Source of the DNA: Nitrosomonadales bacterium
GTDB lineage: Bacteria > Pseudomonadota > Gammaproteobacteria > Burkholderiales > Gallionellaceae
Direction of reading: 5' to 3'
Assembly (NCBI GenBank): GCA_016234685.1
Contig: JACRAT010000030.1
Span: forward strand, 1 to 64,000
Length of the DNA: 64,000 bases
The translations under genes were made by a program, and so were the position numbers. The notes below the pieces were generated by a model. That model was not told where the DNA came from and did not search any database. It saw nothing but the letters and a program-made list of their open reading frames with translations. This document shows positions 37,201 through 49,200 of this stretch, in pieces (within the stretch, counting starts at the first letter, position 1; each line of letters begins with the position of its first letter).

Positions 37201-40200
37201 GTCAGCGCAGCCACCTGGGATGCAGACATCACTGCCACTTGCGCCGTGGTCATATTGAACACCTGATCGGTGGTCAGTGCCGCCACTTGGGTCGTATTCA
37301 GCTTGGCGATCTGAGACGTGCTCATCACCACCAGATCAGAGGTTTCCAATGCTGCGACCTGATCCGTCGTCAATGCCGCGACTTGCGTAGTCGTCAAATT
37401 GAATACTTGATTCGTACTCAACGCCACCACTTGACCCACCGTCAACGCAACCACTTGAGACGTCTTGAGTGCGGCGATCTGCGTCGTGCTCATCGCAGCC
37501 AGATCGGTCGTCTCAATCGCCGCGACCTGCGTCGCAGTCAGAGCAGCTACCTGAGCAGTGGTCAGATTGGACATCTGACTGGTGTTCAACGCCACCACCT
37601 GATCGGTCGTCAGCGCAGCCACTTGCGTGGTCTTGAGTGCCGAGACCAGCGCCGTACTCATCACTGCCAGATCCGAAGTCTCGACTGCGGCGATCTGTGT
37701 AGCGGTCAGCGCCGTCACTTGTGTCGTGGTGAATTTGGACACCTGGTTCGTGGTCAATGCAGCCACCAGATCGACTCTCAGCGCCGCCACTTGCCCAGAT
37801 GTCAGTACTGCTGTCTGGGTTGTGGTCAGACTGGCGACCTGATCCGTGGTCAGCGCAGCTACTTGATCTGTCCTCAGGGCCACGATCTGGGCGGTACTCA
37901 TCGCGACCAGATCCGTGGTCTCGACCGCAGCGATCTGCGCCACCGTCAGCGCCGCCACTTGGGCTGTCGTCAAGTTAGAGACCTGGCTCGTGGTCAACGC
38001 CACGACCTGATCCGTCGTCAGCGCCGCCACCTGAGTGGTCTTGAGCGCAACGATCAGCGCCGTGCTCATCGCTGCCAGATCGGTAGTCTCCACGACAGAG
38101 ACTTGGGAAACCGTCAGCGCGGCGACTTGAGCAGTCGTCAGATTCGTCACCTGATTGGTATTCAATGCCACCACCTGATCGGTCGTCAATGCCGTCACCT
38201 GAGTGGTGGTCAGCGCAGCGACTTGTGCCGTACTCATCGCAACCAGATCAACCGTCTCCACTGCCGCGATCTGAGTCACCGTCAGCGCAGCGACCTGAGA
38301 AGTGGACAGATTGGACACTTGGCTGGTACTCAACGCCGCCACTTGACTATCCAGCAGTGCCGCAACTTGAGCGGTCGTCAGCGCTGACGTCTGAGTCGTG
38401 GTCATGACTGCGAGCTGAGCAGTAGACAGGGTGGCAATCTGAGCCGCAGTCAGGGCGGCGATCTGGGTCGTTGTCATCGCGACCAGATCCGTAGTCTGAA
38501 CAGCAGCGATTTGAGTCACTGTCAGCGCCGCCACTTGAGCAGTCGTCAGATTGGAGACCTGGCTCGTCGTCAACGCGACCACTTGGTCGGTCGTCAGCGC
38601 CGCCACCTGGCTGGTCTTCAGTGCTGCGACCAGCGTCGTGCTCATCGCTGCCAAATCGGTAGTCTCAAGGACGCCGACCTGCTCGATAGTCAGTGCGGCA
38701 ACCTGCGCAGTGGTCAGATTGGACGCTTGGTTAGTGCCCAAAGCCACCACCTGACTTGTCGTCAAAGCGGCCACTTGTGCTGTGGTCAAGGCTGCGACCT
38801 GTGCCGTACTCATTGCAGCCAGATCGGTAGTCTGCACCGCAGCCACTTGAGTGACCGTCAGCGCAGCGACCTGAGCGGTAGTCAGATTAAACACTTGGTT
38901 GGTGCTCAAAGCCACCACCTGATCGGTCGTCAATGCCGCCACCTGATTGGTCTTCAACACGGCAACCAGTGTAGTGCTCATCGCAGCCAGATCCGCAGTC
39001 TCCAGCGCGGCCACCTGAGATGTGGTCAATGCGACGACTTGGGCCGTCGTCAGGTTCGTCACCTGACTGCTGCTCAATGCGACCACATGAGCGGTAGACA
39101 GCGCAGCAACTTGCGCAGTTGTCATCGCAGCGACCTGCACCGTACTCATCGCAGCCAGATCGGTGGTTTCCAGTGCAGCCACCTGAGCAACCGTCAAGGC
39201 CACAACCTGTGCTGTTGTCAGTTTGGACACCTGATTGGTCGAAAGTGCGACCACTTGATCGGTCGTCAGCGCCGCCACTTGGCTGGCAGTCAGCACTGCT
39301 GTCTGAGCCGTGGTCATGCTGGCCACCTGATCTGTGGTCAGTGCTGCCACTTGGCTCACCTTGAGTGCCACGATCTGAGTGGTCCCCATCACAGACAGAT
39401 CGGAAGTCTGGAGCGCCGCCACTTGAGTGGAGGTCAATGCAGCCACCTGAGTGCTCGTTAGATTAGTGACCTGACTACTGCTCAAAGCCACGATTTGATC
39501 GGTGGTCAACGCAGCCACTTGGCTGGTGCCCAATGCAGCGACTTGCGCCGTGCTCATCGCAGCCAGATCGGTGGTTTCTATCGCCGCGATCTGGGCTGCC
39601 GTCAGCACCGTGACTTGCGATGTCGTCAAATTGGACACTTGGCTGGTGCTCAATGCGACCACCTGGTCGGTGGTCAACGACGCGACTTGGGTGACGGTCA
39701 GTGCCGCGACCTGAGCTGTGCTCAACACCGCCAGATCAGCCGTTTCCATCGCTGCGATCTGTGTCGTCTTCAGAGCCACCAACTGCGCCGTGGTCAAATT
39801 GGACACCTGATTGGTGTTCAGCGCGATCACCTGGGTCGTAGTCAACGCCCCGATCTGTGCGACCGTGAGCTTGGCAACCTGAGCGGTGCTCATCACCCCG
39901 AGATCGGCGATCTCAAGCGCCACGACTTGTTTCGTCGTCAACGCGGCGACTTGCGTAGTGGTGAGCTTGGAGACCTGATCCGTGGTCAATGCCACGACCT
40001 GATCCGTCGTAAGTGCCGCGATCTGAGTGGTAGCCAGCGCGATCACCTGCGAAGTGGTCAGATTGGACACTTGGGTCGTAGTCAATGCTGCCACTTGGGT
40101 GGTGCTCAGCTTGGCAACTTGAGTCGTCGTCAAGGCAGCCAAGTCCGCTGCTTCCATGGCTACGACCTGAGTCGTCGTCAACGCAGATACCTGCATAGTG

Positions 40201-43200
40201 GTCAGATTGGCAACCTGATCCGTGGTCAACGCGACCACTTGATCGGTCGTCAACGCCGCCACTTGACTGGTCTTGAATGCCGCGACCTGAGCCGTCGTCA
40301 TCGCAGCCAGATCCGTAGTCTGGATCGCTGCGACCTGAGTGGTCGTCAACGCGGCCACCTGAGTCGAGGTCAGATTCGCGGCCTGATTGGTCGTCAAAGC
40401 CACGACCTGATCGGTGGTGAGTGCGGCCACCTGAGTCGTCTTGAATGCGGCGACCTGAGTGGTCGTCATTGCAGCCAGATCGGCCACTTCCAAAGCCACG
40501 ACCTGCTTGGTCGTCAACGCAGCGACCTGTGCAGTGGTGAGGCTGGAGACTTGGCTGGTAGTCAGCGCAACCACTTGGTCGGTGATGAGACTGGCCAGTT
40601 GGGTCGTCGTCAACGCAGCCACTTGAGCCGTAGTCAGCGCCCCGATCTGGGTAGTCGACAGCCCTTGAGTAAGCTGCTTGGTCGACAAGCTAGTCACCTG
40701 AGTGGTCGTCAACGCAGCCAGATCGCTGGTTTCGAGGATCGCCATTTGAGCCGTGCTCAGCGCAGCCACCTGATTGGTGGTCAGCGCAGCCGCCTGAGCG
40801 GTGGTCAAGGCCACGATCTGGTCGGTCGTCAGACCCTGCGCAACCTGAGTGGTCGTCATCGCAGCGACTTGAGCGGTGGACATGGCCGCCAGATCGGCGG
40901 TTTCCAGCGCAGCAATCTGCACCGTCTTCAACGCTGCGACCTGAGCTGTGGTCAATGCCCCGGCCTGATTCGCAGACAGTGCAGCGATCTGACTGGTGGT
41001 CAAACCTTGCGAGACTTGGGTCGTCGTCAACACAGCGACCTGAGTCGTCAGCATGGCGACCAGATCCGTAGTTTCCAGCGCCGCGATCTGGGCCGTCTTG
41101 AGTGCCACGACCTCGGCTGTGGTCAACTTGCTCACCTGATTCGTCGTCAGCGCGACGATCTGATCGGTCGTCAGCGCCGCCACTTGAGCCGTGGACAACA
41201 CGACCATCTGAGCCGTCGTCAGCTTGGACACGTCCGTAGTTTCCAGTGCCGCGATCTGGCTGGTCTTCAAAGCCGCGACTTGGGCTGTAGTCAGATTGGT
41301 GGCTTGGTTCGTGGTCAGCGCCACGATCTGATCCGTCGTCAGTGCCGCGATCTGCGCCGTGGTCAGCCCTGCGACTTGTACGGTCGTCAACGCAGCCACC
41401 TGCGCTGTGGTCAGCCCAAGCGAAATCTGATTGGTCGTCAACGCAGCCAGTTGATCCGTCCCCATCACCACCAGATCGCGGGTTTCCAGCGTTGCTATCT
41501 GATCGGTGGTCAAAGCGACGAGTTGAGTTGTAGTCAACTTCGCGACTTGAGCCGTAGTCAGTGCCACGAGCTGGGCTGTCGTCAGCCCCTTCGATATCTG
41601 CGTAGTCGTGAAGGCGGTGATCTGTGTCGTGGTCAACGCCGCCAGATCGCGGGTTTCCAACGTCGCCAGTTGATCGGTGGTCAGCGCCACCAACTGACTG
41701 CTCGTCAACGCTGCTGCCTGACTGGTCGTCAAGGCCACGAGTTGATCGGTGGTCAACCCCTTAGAAACCTGATTCGTGGTCAACGTAACCAGTTGCGCCG
41801 TGGTCAACGCCGCCAGATCGCGGGTTTCCAACGTAGCCAGTTGGTCGGTCGTCAAGGCTGTGAGTTGAGCCGTCGTCAGGTTGGAGACTTGAGTCGAAGT
41901 CAGCGCAACCAGTTGATCCGTGGTCAAACCCTGAGCGACCTGAGTGGTCGTCAATGCAGTCAGCTGGGTTGTCGTCAGCGCAACCAGATCTCTAGTTTCC
42001 ATGGCAGCCAGCTGATCGGTGGTCAACGCCGCCAGCTGAGCCGTCGTCAGCTTGGCTACTTGAGCGGTGGTCAGCGCCACGATCTGATCGGTGGTCAGTC
42101 CCTTAGAAACCTGATCCGTGGTCAATACGATGAGTTGCGTCGTCTTGAGTGCAGCGACATCCGTCGTTTCCAAGGCTGCGATCTGCGCAGTCTTCAACGC
42201 AACGAGTTGAACGGTCGTCAGTGCCGCCACTTGGGCCGAAGTCAATGCCACGATCTGATCGGTCGTCAGCCCCTTCGAAACCTGATTCGTGGTCAAGGCG
42301 ACGAGTTGCGTGGTCGTCAGGGCGGCGATATCGGTCGTTTCCATCGCGGCAAGCTGAGTCGTCTTGAGCGCGGCGACTTGGTTCGTATCCAGCACCACCA
42401 CTTGCGCCGTAGTCAATGCGACCAACTGATCTGTCGTCAGCGCCTGAACCTGACTTGTCGTCAGCGCCGCCACTTGTGTCGTCTTCAGCGCGACAGCCTG
42501 ATCGGTAGTCAGCGCCGCCAGTTGAGTCGAACTCAATGCTGCGACCTGTGCCGTAGTCAGCGCCGCCACTTGAGCAGTCGACAGTGCCTCGACTTGCGAT
42601 GTCAACAAAGCACCCAACTGGACAGTATCTATCGCAACGACCTGAGCCGTGCTCAGCACAACCAGATCTGCTGTCTCCAAGGCTGCAAGCTGAGTCGTCG
42701 TCAGCGCTGCGACTTGCGTGGTCTTCAAGGCCGAGGCTTGGCTGGTCGTCAGTGCGACGACATTCGCCGTATTCAGGGCCTGCACCTGACTGGAGGTCAA
42801 CGCGGCGACCTGAACGGTCGTCAATATCTCAATCTGGGTGGTCTTCAGCACACCGATCTGATCGGTGGTCAGTGCTGCGACCTGATCTGTTCTCAATGCA
42901 AGAGTCTGGTCGGTAGTCAGCACCGCCACCTGAGTGGTGGTCAAAGCTGCGACCTGTTGCGTAGTCAGCCCCGCGACCTGATCGGTCGACATGACGACCA
43001 GATCCCGTGTTTCCATCGCTGTCAGTTGTGCCGTAGTCAATGCGGCAACCTGAGCGGTGGTCAGCGAAGCCGCCTGATCCGTACTCAAGGCAACCACTTG
43101 ATCGGTAGTCAGCGCGGCGATCTGTGTCGAACTCATCGCGGCAAGCTGCGCGGTGTTCAGCACAGCCAGATCGGTCGTCTCCATCGCCGCCACTTGAGCC

Positions 43201-46200
43201 GTGGTCAACGCGATGAGTTGAGTGGTAGCCAGATTGCTGACTTGGGTGCTGGTCAAAGCCACGACTTGAGCCGTTGTCAGTGCAGCAACCTGAGCCGTAG
43301 TCAATGCCACGATCTGATCCGTCGTCAGAACCGAGACTTGATCTGTGGTCAACGCCGCAGCCTGAGTTGTGGTCAGGGCGGCGATCTGGCTGGTTTTCAG
43401 CGACACCAGATCGCTGGTTTCCATCGCAGCCACCTGTGCCGTACTCAACACAGCGACCTGCGTAGTCTTCAGGGTGGACACCTGAGCGGTGGACAAAGCA
43501 ACCACCTGATCCGTCGTCAGCGCAGCCACCTGTGTCGTCTTGAGCGCCGCCGTCTGGGCCGTAGAAAGCACCGCGATCTGATCGGTGGTCATCGCAACCA
43601 ACTGAGCCGTGGTCACCCCATTCGCGATCTGGGTAGTGGACAGCACGGACAGATCGACCGTTTCCATCGCAGCGACCTGCGCAGTAGTCAACGCAGCGAT
43701 CTGCGCGGTAGACGCACCACTCCATTGGTCGCTGGTGAGTGCGACGATCTGGTCGGTGGTCATCGCAGCAAGCTGGGCCGTCGTCAATGCAGCAGTTTGA
43801 ACCGTCGTCAGCGCCGCGATCTGATCGGTCGTCAGTGCTGCCGCCTGACTGGTCGTCAATCCGGATGCGATCTGGGTCGTAGACAGCACGGCCAAGTCGA
43901 CCGTCTCCATCGCTGAAATCTGAACTGTGGTCAACGCGGCGATCTGGGTCGTTTTGAGTGCCGCGACTTGATCGGTCGCCAGTGCGACGATCTGGTCGGT
44001 ATTGAATGCCGCCACTTGGCTAGTCGTCAGAACCGCCACCTGTGCCGCTCTAAATGCAGCCACATCCGTGGTTTCCATCGCCCCAATCTGCGTGGTCGTC
44101 AGCGCGACCACTTGTGCCGTCGTCAGCGCCGACACCTGATCCGTACCCAGCGCCACGACCTGATCGGTCGTCAGTACAGCCACCTGACTCGTAGTCAACG
44201 CCGAAGTCTGTGCCGTGCTCATAACCGAGAGCTGATCGGTCGTCAAAACGACGACCTGCGAAGTTTTCAGCGCCGCGACCTGACTCGATGTCAACGCGGC
44301 CACATCAACGGTTTCCAACGCGACCACCTGTGCCGTGGTCAACGCGGCGACCTGAGTCGTCTTCAAGGCGGCGACTTGGGCTGTGCTCAGCGCAACGATG
44401 TCGCCAGTCTCCAGAACTGCGATCTGCGCAGTTGTAAGCGCCGCCACCTTGGCGGCACTCAAGGCTGCCACTTGAGAACTGGTGAGTGCCACGATCTGGG
44501 TGGTGGTCAGCGCCGCGATCTGAGTGCTGGTAAATGCATTGAACTGCGTAGTGGTCAGTGCCAGCAAGTCAGCTGTCTCAACCACCGCGACCTGCGCCGT
44601 GGTCAGCGCAGCAAGCTGCGCCGTCGTCAGTGCAGCAATCTGGGCCGTACTCAAAGCCGCAACCTGTTGAGTCGTCAAGCCAGGCAGCGCGGAAGTAGAC
44701 AGCTTGGCCAAATCATCCGTCTGCAAGGCAGCGAGTTGGGTCGTACTCAACGCTGCAAGCTGGGTGCTGGTCAACGATGCGGCCTGTGACGTGGACAGTG
44801 CAACGATGTCCGTCGTTTGCAGGGCAGCGACCTGATCTGTTGCCAATGCCGCGACTTGTGCCGTCGTCAGTTTGGCGACTTGAGTGGTACTCAATGCGAA
44901 GATCTGATCGGTCGTCAACGCTGCGACTTGCGACGTCTTCAGCGCGATGACCTGCGTCGTGGTCAATGCCGCCACTTGCCCTGTGGTCAGCTTCGCCACC
45001 TGAGCGGTACTCAGTACAGCCAGTTGAGCCGCAGTAAGCACAGCCATATCGGTCGTTTCAACGGCTTGAAGCTGCGTGGTGGTCAACGCGCCCAACTGAG
45101 TGGTCGTCAACGCTGCGGTCTGCGCCGTCGTCAACGCAACCACTTGCGCCGTACTGAGTGCTGCGACTTGCGCAGTATTCAATGAGGCGACTTGCGTGCT
45201 GCTCAATGCGGCGAAATCAACTGTCTCCACCGCAAGCAGTTGGGTCGTGGTCAGCACCCCCAACTGAGAGGTGGTCAACGCCGCAGCCTGGCTGGTAGTC
45301 AGCGCAGCGAGTTGACTGGTAGTCAGCGCAGCAATATGAGTGGTCTTCAATGCCGCCACTTGAGTCGCTTTCAACGCCGCGAGGTCAACCGTCTCCATCG
45401 CCTGAACCTGTGCCGTCGACAAGGCACCGATCTGGGCGACAGTCAGCGCTGCCGCCTGAGAGCTGGTCAAAGCCACGATCTGATCCGTCCCCAAGACCGC
45501 GATGGCGGATGTCGTCAGCGCAGCGATCTGAGCAGTCGTCAGCGCAGCCAAATCTGTCGTCTCAATCTTGGCCACCTGAGCCGTCGTCAACACCGCGACC
45601 TGCCCGGCGGTCAGCGCAGCCGCTTGTGTCGTCGTCAGCGCTACGATCTGGCTCGTGGTCAGAGCAACGATCTGATTCGTGTTCAACGCAACGACCTGAG
45701 CTGTAGTAAATGCAGCCAGATCAACCGTCTCGATCGCTTGAATCTGGGTCGTCGTCAACGCTGCGACTTGAGTGGCCTTCAATGCCGCCGCTTGTGCGGT
45801 ATTCAGCACAACGATCTGAGCTGTAGTCAATGAGGCAACTTGCGTAGCGTTAAGCGCCGCGATTTGGGCGGTCGTGAACGCGGCCAGATCCGTGGTCTCC
45901 ATCTTGGACACCTGCGCTGTAGTCAGTATCGCCACCTGAGCGGTGGTAAGTGCAGCCGACTGCGCCGTCGTCAATGCCACGACTTGCCCTGTGGACAAGG
46001 CGGCCACCTGAGTGACGCTCAATGCGGCGACCTGAGTCGTCGTCAAGGCTGGAACTTGGACTGTCGTCACCAGTGCCGCCACTTGGGTGGTGGTCAATCC
46101 GCCAACTGCGGTCGTGCTCAATACGGCCAGATCCGAAGTCGTCAAGGACTGGAGTTGTCCCGTCGTAAGCGCACCGACCTGCAATGCCCCCAGCGCTGCT

Positions 46201-49200
46201 GCCTGAGTCGTGGTCAGATTTTGTACCTGACTGGTTGTCAGCGATGCGACTTGACTGGTCTTTAGCGCCGCGACTTGGCTGCTGCTCAATACGACGACCT
46301 GAGCCGTACTCAGAGCCGTCAGTTGTGCGGTCGTCAGCGAACTCACATGCGTCGTCGTCAACGCGCCAATCTGTGCGGTATTGCTGCGGTTGAGAACACC
46401 AATCTGAGTCGTTGTCAGCGCTGCGACCTGAGCGGTCGACAAGCCCGCAATCTGAGTCGTCGAAAGTGCTGCGACATCAGCCGTACTCATGTTGGATATT
46501 TGCGAAGTCGAGATAGCAGCCAACTGCGTGCCGGACAAAGCCGCCACCTGAGTGGAAGTCATCGCAGCCACCTGCGCTGTCGTCAGCGCCCCCACCTGAG
46601 TGGCAGTCAGTGCAGATATCTGTGTCGTATCGAGCTTGGGAATCTGAGCCACTGTCAGTGCAGCCACCTGCGCTGTCTTCAACGCAGCCACTTGGGCTGT
46701 CGACAGCACCGCTAAATCTGTGGTTTCGATTGCTGCGACCTGACTCGTGGTCAAGGCAACGACTTGAGCCGCCGTCAGCGCGGACACCTGCGCAGTGCTC
46801 AACGCAACCACCTGCCCTGTGGTCAAGGCTGCGATTTGTGCTGCACTCACCGCACCGATCTGAGTCGTCGACAGCACAGCCACATCGACCGTCTCCATTG
46901 ATGCGAGTTGCGTGGTACTCAAAGCCCCTAACTGCGAGGTCGTCAGAGCCGACACTTGTGCCGTGCTCAATGCGACCACTTGGGCAGTCGTCAAAGCACG
47001 GGCTTGGGACGTGGTCAGAGCCACGAGCTGATTCGTACCGAGTTGCGAAGACTGGTTCGTCGTCAGCGCAGCAACCTGTGTTGTCGTCAGCGCAGCAACT
47101 TGTGTTGTCGTCAGCGCAACGACATCGACCGTTTCCATCGCTTGAATCTGCGTAGTCGTCAAGGCTTTAACCTGCGTAGCCTTCAGCGCCACCACCTGCA
47201 AGGTGCTCAGAGTCTGAACCTGTGTGGTGGTCAATGCCGCCACGGAAGAGGTGGCCAGCGCGGCGATCTGAGTGCTGCTCAGATTGCCCAACTGAGTGGT
47301 AGTCAACACCGCCACCTGAGTGGAGGTCAGTGCCGCGACCTGAGTACTCGTCAATGCGCCCAACTGATTGGTGTTGCTGCTATTCAGCGCGCCGATTTGG
47401 TTGGTCGTCAACGCCGCCACCTGCGCCGTCGTCAAGGCGACAAGCTGAGTGGTTGAGAACGCGGCCACATCCGTGGTATCCAGATTAGCGATTTGAGTCG
47501 TCTTCAGTGCCGCCAACTGAGTCGTCGACAACACTCCCGTTTGGGCCGTAGTCAAGGCCACCACTTGATTAGTCGTCAACGCCGCAACCTGCGCGACCGT
47601 CAATGCCGCGACCTGTGCGGTGCTCAGTTTGGAAACCTGACTAGTCGTCAGCGCGGCGACCTGCGCCGTTTTCAAAGAAATCACCTGACTGGTTTTCAGC
47701 GCAGCGACATCCGTGGTCTCCATCGCCTGAAGTTGCATCGTCGTCAGTGTGCCGACTTGAATAGCCGTCAGCGCTGACGCTTGCGCTGTGTTCAGCGCAA
47801 CTATCTGAGCCGTCGTCAGCGACGTCAACTGCGCGCTATTCAGCGCGGCGACCTGAGCCGTCGTCAAGGCTGCCACATCCACCGTTTCCATCACCTGAAT
47901 CTGAGTGGTATTAAGCCCTCCCACTTGACTGACAGTCAATGCCGCCGTCTGAGCGGTGCTCAATCCGACCACTTGATCCGTCGTCAGTGCGCCGACTTGA
48001 GCCACCGTCAAGGCAGCAACTTGTGCTGTGCTGAATTGTGCCGTTTGGCTCGTGGTCAGCGCGGCGATCTGCGCTGTCTTCAGCGCAGCCACTTGAGCCG
48101 TCTTGAGCGCGGCCACATCGGCGGTCTCCATCGCCTGAATCTGCGTTGTAGTCAAAGCCCCGATTTGAAGAGCCGTCAGCGCAGCTGTCTGAGCGGTAGT
48201 CAAACCCTGTATCTGGCTGGTCGTCAAAGTAACCAAAGCCGTCGTCCCCAACGCCGCCAGTTGGGTTGTACCCACTACCGCCAAATCAGCGAGCTGCATC
48301 GCCGGAGCCTGCGAAGTCGTCAAGGCCGCCACTTGCGTCGAGGTCAATGCCGCAGCCTGCGCTGTCGTCAACGCTTGGAACTGACTCGTGGTGAGCGTCG
48401 AGATCTGGTTGGTAGTCAAAGCCGCAACTTGAGCGGTGGTGAGCGCAGGAATCTGAGTACCCGTACTCAGAACGAGCAGCTGGTCGGTGGTAAGCGCCGC
48501 AATTTGTGTGGTTTTCAATGCTGCAAGATCAACGGTCTCCAGCACTTGAACCTGTGTCGTCGATAGTGCCTTGATCTGGTTAACCGTCAGCGCCGCAGCC
48601 TGAGCTGTGGTCAAACTCTGAATCTGGGATGTAGTCAGCGCTCCGATCTGCGACACAGTCAACCCTGCGATCTGTGAACTGTTCAGCACGATCAACTGGG
48701 TCGATGTCAAAGATGCGAGTTGGGCTGTCGTCAGCGCACTGACTTGCGTAGACGTCAAAGCGCCCAGTTGCGCAGTGTTGCTGCTATTCAATGCTCCGAT
48801 CTGGGCTACGGACAGTGCTGCCACCTGCGTCGTCTTCAACGCGCTGATTTGCGCGGTTGAAAGTACCGCCACATCCACCGTGTCGATCTTCGCGATCTGC
48901 GTAGTGCTCATGGCAGCCAACTGAATCGCCTTCAGGGCCAATACCTGAGCAGTATTCAGCGCGACCACCTGAGCGGTGGTCAGCGCGACCACTTGGGCCG
49001 TGGTCAGCGCAGCGACTTGATTGGTACCAAGATTAGAGACTTGGTTCGTGGTCAGCGCCGCTACTTGTGTCGTCCTCAAGACGGCGATTTGTGTCGTCGT
49101 CAACGCCGCCACATCCGTCGTTTCCATCGCCTGAAGCTGCGTTGTCGTCAACGCAGCCACCTGAGTCACCGTCAATGCCGCCGCTTGAGCGGTATTCAGC

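Noticed and set aside
39495-43916. A plus-strand open frame of 1473 codons, with several others of 100-420 codons, opposite the giant repeat gene
   Set aside because: They are mirror frames of the 24-bp repeat, rich in Arg/Gln/His with the same 8-codon period and no domain features. The minus-strand frame has a start site, ribosome-binding site, calcium-binding C-domain and terminator.
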